Source of the DNA: Sipunculus nudus
Lineage: Eukaryota; Annelida; Sipuncula; Golfingiida; Sipunculidae
Reading direction: 5' to 3'
Length of the DNA stretch: 64,000 nt
NCBI GenBank assembly: GCA_026874595.1
Contig: CM049322.1
Location: 20,401,400-20,465,399, forward strand
The position numbers and the translations under genes are program-made. The notes beneath the pieces are model-generated. The model was not told where the DNA came from. It worked only from the letters and a program-made list of their open reading frames with translations, and made no database searches. Positions 25,301 to 37,019 of the stretch are shown piece by piece (positions within the stretch are counted from its first letter, which is position 1; each line of letters starts with the position of its first letter).

Positions 25301-25814
25301 TACAAATAACAATTGGTAATAGAATTTGGGATCACTCAACTAAAGGTTGTACTATAAAGAAATTTGTAAGTTTATATACCTCAGGCGACCACATAATGAT
25401 TGGGTACTATTAGTACCTCGTCTATATTAATACTCATATTGTCGACAAAGTGGCGGGGAAACAATGACAAATGGCCACACTTATTTGTAAAAGGGATGGG
25501 GCTTGGTATATGACCAGACAAACTGTAAATGATGCTGAAGTTGGGAATTTCAGCCATTGCAGAGGCTACGTTGTACCTAGGAAACCTTAACAACTGTCTG
25601 TTGGATAAAAACTGCATAAAGTGTGTGTTGAGATGAGACAAAACATGTTCACTGTTTCATAAATACGTCAAAATATCATATACTGTTTATTATATAATAT
25701 ACTTCACAACATTTCTGTTGTTTACAGTTATCAGGTAAATACATGTATATAATATCTACAAAATTTTACAAACATGATGGTGTATACATCTAGGTATGAC
25801 TAGTATATATACAT

Positions 25815-25856
25815 ATTTACACACACACACACATATAAATATATATATATATATAT
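25815..25856. repeat. (CA)n-(TA)n compound microsatellite
   Basis: U3 version of the 15191 locus, with a shorter AC part. Confidence 0.9.
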
Positions 25857-26418
25857 CCTGCTAAGAAAAAACAAAAACTAGCATATTTTACTAGAATAGA
25901 ATTTTAACTAGAATTACTCATACTTCACTACAGGGTTACCGATCATGAAGGTGACAAATATGATTAACCTTCTTTGTGATAATAAATTATCATTTTCCAA
26001 ACATTCACAAGGTTTTTATGATAAATCATTTAAAGTAGCCTTTTCTAATATTTGGAGTCTCTGGAATATCTTGATCCTGATCACATGACAACTAGTGGTG
26101 TTTAACTTACATATCCATGATAAAAATACACGTATAGTTACCACACTTTCATTAACCAAGCTCTGCGTTTTGTGTGCGATCTCCTGTTTCACAGGGTTAA
26201 AGGTAGATTGAACCATCATTGTGATAATCATGGCAGAACTGATTATGGTAAGGGTTAGAGATACATCATACAAGCTTTCTGAATTACATGCATAAGATGC
26301 CATAATATAACAACATACAACATTACACATGAAACATTAATGGCACACGAAGATTCGAGATGCAAAGGAGATCTAATGGAATGACATGGTCCGGGCAGAA
26401 GCCCCTTAAAAACTTTGC

Positions 26419-26556
26419 TCTTGTTCTACACAAATACGCAATTCCCAACATGCTCCTAATGATGTTCACCAAAGAGAACAGCAGCAATGGATGTTATGAA
26501 GAAAGCAATCATAGCATATTTCCGAGAAATCAAACAAACACCATACCGCGGTCGAA
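26419..26556 (-). pseudogene. Relic of GPCR TM5 region, U3
   Basis: Same relic as in the other units, bounded by the duplicated 3'-flank sequence. Small deletions near 26562 and 26610 distinguish it from U2. Confidence 0.72.
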
Positions 26557-26933
26557 TAAACTTGTCTCTTTATTATTGGAACAATGTTTTCATATTTCTG
26601 ACACAATTTGGTGAATATTGTAACAGTTAGACATACATCATACATGAATTACTTATACAACATCATAACATAATACAACAACATACAACAAAACAATTAA
26701 ATAATAATGGCACCGTAAGATTGAGATGCAACGGAAATCTAATTGAAAGAAATCAAGACCGGGTCCGGGCGAGGTTATTCGGGTTGAACCCTTACAAACT
26801 CACACACGCATGCGGATTTCCATTTGTATTTAATGCAGCGCGTTAGGGGTAGCTCCTTATTACCTAGATGTTAGTGTATTATTTGACTTGTTATAAAATA
26901 TTTCTTTTAAAACATGTTTTTTTTTATTTATTT

Positions 26934-29273
26934 TCATGGATCAGTCCCTGCAGTTTCACATATTTTATGAATATTCGTATTTGATGTGGCATTAGTCGAG
27001 CTCCTAGACCTTAGTACTGACCATTGCTTCGATTTCTCTTTGACAGCGTAACGTATCCGAACTGTAAACATCGATCCAAGCACCAGGAAGAAACCCTGAG
27101 AAGCATTCAATATAACAGCAAGAAAGTCCAGCACAATGTGCCTCCCAACTTCTGCTATAATAAACATAACCCACGATACTCCCATCAGTACGAACAGGTT
27201 TAAATATAGAGGAATATTAAAGCTAGTTTTGTCTGACTTTCTGTTGATACTTGATCTTGATCGGCACAAATACACAATTGCCAACATGAACATAATGATG
27301 TTCACCAAAAGAGCGGCAGCAATAGGTGTTACGAAGAAAACAATCAGAGAATATTTCTGTGAAATCCAACAAACGTGAACACCATACTGCGGTCGAAAGG
27401 TCTCTGCATTAGTTGTGTGGTTCACAATGATAGCTATTGCTACAATTATAGTTGGAGTTCCCCATGAAAATAATGAACTGTAGAGGAATATGCTCTGTCG
27501 GCCACTAACCTTAGATAAATTAGCACTCAGCCAAAGCATGTGTAAAATACCGACAGCGACCGACGACATCCAGGCGAACATAGCAAGGAAGGACCAGTGC
27601 ATGAATACGCCGATTATGTAGCAAAACGTGTGACCTTTTGCAATGTATGGGAAAATCAGCAAACATATTAAAACAAGACACATTGAAATGGCTAAACTGG
27701 TTTGCACACGGCCCGCTGACTGCCAGAACTCCTTCAACAGGAAGTGAAATATGATGCGCACGCATAGGGAAATGATTGACAAAGACATCAAACAAATAGT
27801 TAAAATTCCCAGTGCCCCCTTGGCGTTTCCATTCGGGTCAATATATTCCGTCACTTCTCGACACACCATTGCCGAACCATTTTGTATGTGAAATCGAGGT
27901 TTCCTAAATACCCGCTCTGACTTGTTCAGAATAAGAAAACTCTCATTAAACAGGATGAATTCAGACGGTTGGTATGCTAAGTATGTACAATTTACCATAA
28001 AATTGAATGTCACGTTCAGATTTTGTTCCTTAGGCAAACCGAGTTCAGGGAGATGATCTCGAAGTATGCGGGTAACGTTATATCTCATGGCAGCTATGAA
28101 ATCCTCCTCTGAATTCTTACTAATATGCATTGTGACTGTGATTCCTAAAGAAGCATTCCTGATGCCGTCTGATGTAATGTACACATTGTGATCCGTAGCA
28201 TTTTCAATTACTTCTTCGATATAAGAACACTTTTTACAAGTCGGATCATTGATCCACCCTGGCGGAGAGGGAGTGATAATAGGTCGACAATCAAACTCGT
28301 CCCACTTTTGATTTTCCGGACATTCTGGCTCCGCGACCTTATTATTTCCGACTTGAAGTCCATCAGATGGGTCGAAATTAAACACGATTTGAAATCTCGT
28401 TGTAGGCGTAATTTCTGAACCACCTGGACCTGGTAAATCATCTAGTACAGGCGGAAAAGGTTCACAATGCTCACATTGTTCAGTAGATTTATCTTCACAA
28501 GCGGTACAACAAATGTTGTTGTGCATGCGCCACCCCTCGGGTTTATAATCTTCACCAAAACGATCACATGAATAAGAAACGTCACAAGCCGTGTGACATA
28601 TATACAATGCTTTGTTTTTACAAATTCGCAGGTCATGGTGATTTGCCGGAGGGACAAACATGACCTCACATCCTTTATCTACAAGGTCTCGTAGAGGTGA
28701 AACGGGATCTCTGCTGGTTACATTTCGTATTATACCCCCCAATTCCCCTGTACAGCTGATACTTGCATGCCAGGGTATAATCTTCTTATAATTAACGGAA
28801 TTACATACCGCACATCTTACATTGGTGTAATGTAGTCCAGTAGCGCTGTCCATGATGGGGATCACACTGTATAAACTGTCCCAGGTTCTTCGACATGCCT
28901 GCTCGTTTGAGCTACATGATGACGTCATCATAGTACCACTCTGAAGTGTCGTCTTCTAACCAATGAGCTTATGAACACAAGTAGCAGAGTCTTCGTCGCT
29001 GACTTCAGATATCCAATTATTTCCCATTTGCCACTGTTTCGAACAGCTCCCTTTAAAGTCACTGCAGCAGTCACCGAAGAATTTACACATATGGTCACAG
29101 GAGCACTGCTGGTAATCCATGAGTGTTACAACCATCCCGCAACGATTATAACAACTTCCACATAGATGTGACATATCCAAAACAGTTGTGTTGTTCTCAC
29201 ATGGCAGTTGGTATGATTTTCCAGATCATATTAACAGTATAAATCCTACGAGGGTCAAACTTGTCGAGATCAT
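26934..29273 (-). pseudogene. SMB-domain Methuselah-like GPCR, two nonsense codons, mosaic (copy C)
   Basis: The frame of 779 codons runs from ATG 29273 to the stop at 26934 without any frameshift. It is broken by TGA at 29228-29226 inside the signal peptide (TTA to TGA) and by TAG at 28958-28956 (GAG to TAG, after the SMB module). From the internal ATG at 28931, 665 codons are open, covering most of the ectodomain and all seven helices, but this would lack signal peptide and SMB. The collagen-like tract is almost gone (nine residues fewer than copy B). The ectodomain half matches copy B (QNLNV, LPELGLP), while the membrane half matches copy A (DPNGNAKG, GRQSIFLYSS, NHTTNAETF, STNATS). This indicates gene conversion or unequal crossover between about 27840 and 28025. 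Confidence 0.82.
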
Positions 29274-30142
29274 GGTGATTCTTTAGCAAGGCTGATTGTG
29301 AAAACATGAAGGTCACGTTGTAAACAGGAGTATGCGGGTTTAACCGTGACTTCCCCGTGTCTTTATGTCCGCTCACAGCAGCCGTGTACTATAACATATC
29401 TGTAAGGGAACTGTGACGCTATCCACGGATACAGCGGATCAGAGAGCTTGTCGCAGACATGTATACACATGATTGTGCCGACTGACTTCCCTGATTAAAG
29501 AACAAAGGACACGTTCTCTGTTGGCTGACTGTGGGCTGATTGGTGACACGCATGACCGATTTGATGGTGGGTCCGTGGAAGACCAATTCATTATTTCCTC
29601 TAATTAACCTACTTCATAACTGCACCACAGAGTAAACACGTTTTTGGTCGCTTTGAAACAAGGTTATGTCACAAAGTGGGGAATTTATTTGTGAAAGATA
29701 AAGTTTCGCTCACAGATCCATATAGTATATAGCATATACCAAAAAGCAACGTCATGAGGAGAAAATACAAGGGCATATATTATGAACTTATATTAACATT
29801 TTATGAGCCAGGAGCGACGTACATTAATAAATATTAGTTTACAATTTAAGATTAAATATTGACATTTCCGACAGAATAATAAAAATCTATAGGTTATTAT
29901 AAGTTTTAATCATGTCATTAAACGTTATGAAATAATTAAATTTTTAGATATTTGAATAATTTAGAGAACACTGCATAAGTTCTACGATGGTCAAATAGTT
30001 TGTGCGGTCTAATTTAAAAAAAATACTATCTTCCGTTGCAAGGGCAATAGTTATGTTCTTTCAGGGCCACTAGAATTTATGTAAATATAATATGAACGTA
30101 TTTATTTTACATGGATTATACAAATAATTATAATAACTAATT

Positions 30143-30347
30143 GAGGCACTCCCCATGGCTCAGGTGGTAACGTTAGGTAGTGTCAAGAGGTGGAGGAAAC
30201 CGGAGAAAACGGTGAAAACCATCGGTCTTAGTCAGCTACAACCTACCATCATAGCCACGCCGGGATTCGAACGCGGGTCGGCAGCAGAGAGAGCCGAGCG
30301 TCTTACCTCTCGACTGTCAAGGTCCCCGTATGTACAATGTACAAGCC
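30143..30347 (-). mobile_element. tRNA-like SINE-type element, U3
   Basis: Copy of the element at 19556-19760 with very few substitutions; the B-box-like sequence is retained. Confidence 0.5.
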
Positions 30348-30617
30348 TTGAAAAATTTAATTATAATTGAAATAATATCCAGTAATGTCCATTTTGTAAA
30401 TTGTATGCATTGTGTTTGATGTGATCCGGTACAAAATGTATTGAATGTGTTTTGTATACCTTTGCAACATAAAGTATTAAAAATATAGACTGATCTCTAC
30501 ATGGGTTTCATACATAGATAAAATGATTAAAACTAATAAATACCTATAGATTTTTATAATTCTGTCGGAATGTCAATATTTAATCTTAAATTGAAAGCTA
30601 ATATTTATTAATAACTT

Positions 30618-30618
<1 letters not shown>

Positions 30619-30665
<47 letters not shown>
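30619..30665. repeat. (TA)n microsatellite
   Basis: About 22 TA repeats in the right arm of the U3 inverted repeat. Confidence 0.95.
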
Positions 30666-30666
<1 letters not shown>

Positions 30667-31340
30667 ACCGGGGTAATTTTGGATGTTTGTAACGGGTTAT
30701 TTTCACTGAATACAAGTGATGTACATGTAACTTCAAACGATTTATTTTATTACGTGCTAACTGTAAGTATTATATAGGGCAAAGTGGTGATGTACGTGGC
30801 TCTTGGCTCATAAAATGTTAATATAAGTTCATAATATATGCCCTTGTATTTTCTCCTCACGACGTTTCTTTTTGGTATATGCTATATACTATATGAATCT
30901 GTGAGAGAAACTTTATCTTTCACAAATAAATTCCCCACTTTGTGACATAATCTTGTTTCAAAGCGACCAAAAACGTGTTTGCTCTGTGGTGCAGGTACGA
31001 AGTAGGTTAATTAGAGGACATAGTGAATTGGTCTTCCACGGACCCACCATCAAATCGGTCATGCGTGTCACCTATCAGCCCACAGTCAGCCAACAGAGAA
31101 CGTGTCCTTTGTTCTTTAATGAGGGAAGTCAGCCGGCACAATCATGTGTATACATGTCTGCGACAAGCTCTCTAATCCGCTGTATCCGTGCATAGCGTCA
31201 CAGTTCCGTTACAGATATGTTATAATACACAGCTGCTGTGAGCAGACATAAAGACACGGGGAATTCCCGGTTAAACCCGCATTCTCCTGTTTACAACACG
31301 ACCTTCATGATTTCACAATCAGACTTGCTAAAGAATCACC

Positions 31341-31793
31341 ATGTTCCTGACAAGTTTGACCCTCGTAGGATTCATACTGTTAATATTTGGAATATCATAC
31401 CAACTGCCATGTGAGAACAACACAACTATTTTGGATATGTCACATCTATGTGGAAGTTGTTATAATTGTTGAGGAAGAGTTGTAAATATCAACGATAACC
31501 AGCAGTGCTCCTCTGACCATATGTGTAAGTTCTTCGGTGACTGCTGCAGTAACTTTAAAGGGAGCTGTTGGAAACAGTGGCAAATGAGAAATAATTGGAT
31601 ATCTGAAGTCAGCGACGTAGACTCTGCTACTTGTGTTCATAAGCTCATTGGTGAGAAGACGACACTTCAGAGTGGTACTATGATGACATCATCATGCAGC
31701 TCAAACGAGCAGGCGTGTCGAAGAACCTGGGACAGTTTATACAGTGTGATCCCAATAATTAAGCTGTTTGACGTTTTGGGTAAATGTTGGTAA
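31341..31793 (+). pseudogene. Truncated 5' fragment of the GPCR, head-to-head with copy C
   Basis: The frame from ATG 31341 is interrupted by TGA at 31470-31472, the same lesion as in U2, and carries the same 3-bp deletion and CSSD change. Receptor similarity ends at GTGATCCC (~31753). Confidence 0.8.
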
Positions 31794-32139
31794 CAAAACT
31801 AGATTTATCTTGTTACTTGCTTTACCTAGTATCAGATACGTAGAAAAGGGGATTTTATACGCCAAATTAGGACTTAAATTACGCTAGAACTCAAAACACA
31901 CAATTACACATTCATGCACACACATAAATAAACCCGAATTGGTCATATAACGCTGTAACAAAAAACATGCTAAGAAAGAACGAATTTCATAAAATTTATT
32001 TTATAAAACAACAGTGATAGAACTTTTGTGCTGCGTTGCATTTTCAAGTTGGAGGAACTTCCGGTACAGGTGATTACTTCAGCAAAATCACGTGACTCCA
32101 CAGCCTACATAAATGTAAAATGAAATACACCTCCAAGTC

Positions 32140-32168
32140 TATATATATATATAAATATATATATATTA
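32140..32168. repeat. (TA)n microsatellite, short
   Basis: The shortest version of the 7252 locus; about 30 bases fewer than in U1. Confidence 0.9.
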
Positions 32169-32831
32169 TTAACACACCTTAGTCAATATACCGGTATGGG
32201 TGTGTATATTTCTATCCTGAAATCACGATGATTACTTCCCTGATAACGCCTACTTCAGTAGGTAAAATTATATGAACAATAATAATAAAGGTAACATGCA
32301 CGTGGGTATTCCACGCATAAACAACTGACACTATCATACGACGACGTAGGTATGGCAAATCGGTGCGACATTAAGTTCAATGAATATTATACACAACAAG
32401 TAGCAGTATATACAGTAGTTATATATGTGTATAAAGAAGCATGCGATAATAAGCAAAAAAAACAACGTCAACAACAAAAACAACGGAAAGAAGCACAACG
32501 TACATACATATGGCGCCCTCTGGTGGCGGAGGGGGTAACTAAAATCAAAACGCGCACATACATGGTATGCCCTCTATCAGCGCTGAGGGTAACTAAACAC
32601 ATATTATCGCCATGTTAAACCAGTAAGAACACTTAAAACTTTCAAAATCCTAATTTATTAAAAGTTAAGAAGCAGTTATTATGAGGACTCAGCGCTTTTT
32701 GAAGTACAATGGGGAGAGGGGTTTGCAAAGAAAACTAAAAAAAAAGAGATCATAGAATAAAATGCATTTCAAAGTATCATTAACATAATCCAGAACGTTT
32801 CACTCCACTACCCGTTTGTCATAGAAAGCTA

Positions 32832-32832
<1 letters not shown>

Positions 32833-32889
<57 letters not shown>

Positions 32890-32897
32890 CTATTTAT

Positions 32898-32933
<36 letters not shown>

Positions 32934-32934
32934 T
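32833..32934. repeat. (TA)n-(CA)n-(TA)n compound microsatellite
   Basis: U3 version of the 22264 locus with a longer first TA tract. Confidence 0.95.
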
Positions 32935-35900
32935 GTCATGTATGTTCAAATCGTATTTACAACATAGTTTCCCCAAAGGTTGGCAAAGCGTTGAAGCTTT
33001 CGACACTCACACGCATACAATTGCCCGAACTAAGTGAACAGAGCTCTTTACCTTGCCAACGGAAAGACTGGAGTACCAAGTGTCTGGGGGTCAGAGGTCA
33101 CCGTCAATCATTCACAAATACTGATGAATATTTTTGTAAGTAATTTTGAACTATTCTATAGGAATGTTAGACAGCTTGGGGGGGGGGGCAAGTTTGCATA
33201 TATGTATAAACGATACTCCTGATCAACTGAGAACGTTAACTTCTCCTTCAAGCATGCGCACTGCGCGTAACTGTCGTCTGCCGGGTTGGGCCAAGTGAAC
33301 AAGCAATGCAATTTAGTTGGACGAAACGAGATACTTCCGTAATACCCCAAGGGTAACGTAAGACTAAATGCTAATATCAAAGGCCCGAACACTTAGTGTC
33401 AGATGACACCAACAGATGTCGCTGGTGAGTTTGGAATAGTCTGTAATAGAGAAAGAACCTTTTGAGAGTGAGTGTCACATACACAAGAAGTTCTTGAAAG
33501 AGATGATGAGATGAGTGGACTCGAAAATGCTGGCCCGCAAGTACGAGCCGATCTCTGTATGACGATGGTATGGACATAATACCATAACTACAATGAAATC
33601 ACAATGATAACTGCCTAGTAATAGTGAAAATATATATTTTACTTTATATGGGAACAAAAAAAATTCAAAGAAAATAGGGGCTGGCATACTGGCGGCCCAC
33701 TTGTGTATGAATGCATCTTAAAATACACGAACAACTCTTAAATAATGATTAACCGACGCATTATGGCGATGATGAACAATCGTGTATGGCTATCCCTGAG
33801 CTAAGACTTTGTTATAACCTCCAAATGATATCATATGCATAAATATGGGGGTCGCGTGTAGACACCACAATGACGTCATACACAGGGAATAACGCACTGA
33901 ATTCATGAGCTCCATCAAGGTGACGCCACTAGATATCTATACAAAAAAGATATATCAGCTTTATCTGTTAACTCGGTCCCTCTACACGACCACTCTGCAG
34001 ACATTTGTGTCCTAAGTATAGTTCATAGAGAGATTCTTTACTATACATAACGAATGCGCAATGTAATATTCAATTACATACATACCTACAAACAAACTTG
34101 CCGAACTTTACGGCTTGAAAATATAGCTTCTATAACCTTAATATATAAATAAATAAACTGCCCGAATAGCTAAAAATTGTAGTAATACATGTGTAAAATA
34201 TTAAATAAATGATCTGTAATCTTGAAAGATATATTTCGTAGAAACATTTTTACATAGTCGCAATGGCCACGGAATTATTGCGCATTGATTTCTGCGCATG
34301 CGCCCTCTGACACCCAATATAAGAATTAAGAACTTCACTGCCAGAACCATTGAATTATTAGCGTTAAATGAGGGTTGCACATAATCGAGGGAATTCATTT
34401 AACATCGTAGAACTGCCTCATGAGCATAGAAAGGGTAAATTTAGTTTTCCCCCTAATATTTTACATACACTTGGCGTGACATGTATTTATTCTAAAAGCT
34501 GATTTTATGTTCTACTTGTTGCTATATAGAATTTGATGGTGTTCTGAAACCAGTTGGTTTAATTTGGATTTTAATCTATCTTTTATAAATTTCAGATTGT
34601 TTATTAAATGATTCATTCTAGTATACCTGTAATATTTAAAGAATGTCTCCGGGCATCATATAAAAATACAGGTGAATCTCTCGTGTATTTATCATGGGTG
34701 TTAACTGGGAAATATTGAATTATATTAAACTTATTTTTATTCTTCCAAAATTAACCCAGTTTTGGGAAATATTCAAATACCACATGTAGAGAATATTTTA
34801 ACCCTCTGAATATGCACGTGTCAGGTGGTTACACAGGAACCCTTTATGTAATATCAAGAAAAACTTATTCAATGTGTAAACATACTCCTTAAACCTTATT
34901 CTTTTGTTACCAGTTTGCATTATATATTCAAATAAAGCAGGAGAGAAAAAGCATTTGTCCAAGACAAAGACAGACAAAAAACCCTAGCCTCATAGGAAAA
35001 CTAGTGGTAGTTGAAAAGCATCTTGTTTTTATGGATTTATATTCAAAGAAATTTAAGGCACAGCTCGAAACATAAACTTGGCAGTCGACAACTTGTGTCA
35101 TTATTCCATAAACTAGCTCCTTCATAACAATATTCAAATTTCAAGGGTATTGTTAACTGAAGTCAGTTACAAATCAACTAATACAATCATTACAAACCTT
35201 TGCCATCTTTCTGATTATAAATCGTAATATAATCTTGGTTTGGAGACAATGTATGTGTTTTATAGATGATGACAGCTACGTGTTTTGAGACTTCTAGTAG
35301 AAAATATTGCAACTGGTAGATAGGTGGAATATTATAGGTATAGTATACAATGTATAAAAACAACTGATTACAATATCGAAGTAATTTGACCGTATGAATG
35401 ATAGGTCCGACATAAGCGTAGTATATATTTTTTCAAAGAATTACTCAAATGTCAAAACGTGAAATTGTTTAATACCCCAAAGAACCAAACCTATTCCATA
35501 TTCTACACATTGGGAGGTGTTTGTTAACTAACTGGTGCAAACTGACTCAATTATTGGGTCTAGTGTATAGTTAGAACAATACACATTGCTTTTTTCATGC
35601 CTTATTAATTAGTGCACCGTGTGCATTTATCAGGATGTCAAGGCTATTTTTATGGACACTGTCCGTTGTTTACACAAAAACATATATATTACATATCTTA
35701 ACTCATAACTTTTCGTACAAATAACAATTGGTAATAGAATTTGGGATCACTCAACTAAAGGTTGTACTATAAAGAAATTTGTAAGATTATATATCTCAGG
35801 CGACCACATAATGATTGGGAACAATTAGTACTTCGTCTATATTAATACTCATATTGTCGACAAAGTGGCGGAGATAAATGTCCACACTTATTTCTTAAAG

Positions 35901-36502
35901 GGATGGGGCTTGGTATATGACCTGCTAAGAAAAAAAAACATAAAACTAGCATATTTTACTTAAACTAGAATTACTCATACTTCACTACAGGGTTACCGAT
36001 CACGAAGGTGACAAATATGATTAACCTTCTTTGTGATAATAAATTATCATTTTCCAAACATTCACAAGGTTTTATAATAAATCATTTAAAGTAGCCTTTT
36101 CTAATATTTGAAGTCTCTGGATTATCTTGATCCTGATCCCATGACAACTAGTGGTATTTAACTTACATATCCGTGATAAGAATACACGTATTGTTACCAC
36201 ACTTTAAGTAACCAAGCTCTGCGTTTTGTGTGCGATCTCCTGTTTCAAAGGGTTAAAAGTAGATTGAACTTTAATAATTAATCATTATACCACCATTGTG
36301 ATAATCATGGCAGAACTGATTATGGTAAGGGCTAGAGATACATCATACAAGCTTTCTGAATTACATACATAAGATGCCATAATATAACAACATACAACAT
36401 TACACATGAAACATTAATGGCACACGAAGATTGGAGATGCAAAGGAGATCTAACGGAATGAAATATTGACATGGTCCGGGCAGAAGCCCCTTAAAATTTT
36501 GC

Positions 36503-36644
36503 TCTTGATCTACACAAATACACAATTCCCAACATGCTCCTAATGATGTTCACCAAAGAGAACAGCAGCAATGGATGTTATGAAGAAAACAATCAGAGCA
36601 TATTTCCGAGAAATCAAACAAACACCATACTGCGATCGAATAAA
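36503..36644 (-). pseudogene. Relic of GPCR TM5 region, U4
   Basis: Nearly identical to the U1 relic (offset 35,164), with one visible substitution near its left end. Confidence 0.75.
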
Positions 36645-37019
36645 CTTCAGTCTCTTTATTATTGGAAAACTGTTTTCATATTTCTGGCACAATTGGGTGG
36701 ATATTGTAACAGTTAGACATACATCATACATGAATTACTTATACAACATCATAACATAATACAACAACATACAACATAACAATTAAATAAAAATGGCAGC
36801 GTAAGATTGAGATGCAACGGAAATCTAATTGAATGAAATCAAGACCGGGTCCGGGCGAGGTTATTCGGGTTGAACCCTTACAAACTCAAACACGCATGCG
36901 GATTTCCATTTGTATTTAATGCAGTGCGTTAGGGGTAGCGCCTTATTACCTAGATGTTAGTGTATTATTTGACTTGTAATAAAATATTCCTTTTAAGACA
37001 TGTTTTTTTTTATTTATTT

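Larger units (their letters stand above)
21213..26418. other. Non-coding DNA across the U2/U3 junction
   Basis: No supportable gene. It holds (TA)n tracts at 21558 and 22264, a G-run near 22604, a TGACGTCA near 23295, an NRF1-like TGCGCATGCGC near 23713, and the hAT empty site near 23430. Short conserved frames (60-104 codons) show no recognizable domain. Confidence 0.55.
28858..31753. repeat. Long head-to-head inverted repeat, U3
   Basis: Arms are about 28858-29918 and 30521-31753, with a SINE-type element in the spacer. It shares with U2 the left-arm deletion that removes the (TA)n tract. Confidence 0.85.
24662..35164. repeat. Tandem unit U3 of the GPCR array (10.5 kb)
   Basis: It is closest to U2 in non-coding sequence, with the same deletions and the same TGA in the plus-strand 5' fragment. 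Its receptor copy (29273-26934) has two nonsense codons and a U1-like membrane-domain half. Near 34700 it has an additional small deletion relative to U2. Unit-end sequence at 35,000-35,164 flows directly into U4. Confidence 0.9.
31794..36502. other. Non-coding DNA across the U3/U4 junction
   Basis: No supportable gene. It contains (TA)n tracts at 32140 and 32833, a G-run near 33178, a TGACGTCA near 33871 and the hAT empty site near 34013. From 35165 it follows U1 almost base for base. Confidence 0.55.
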
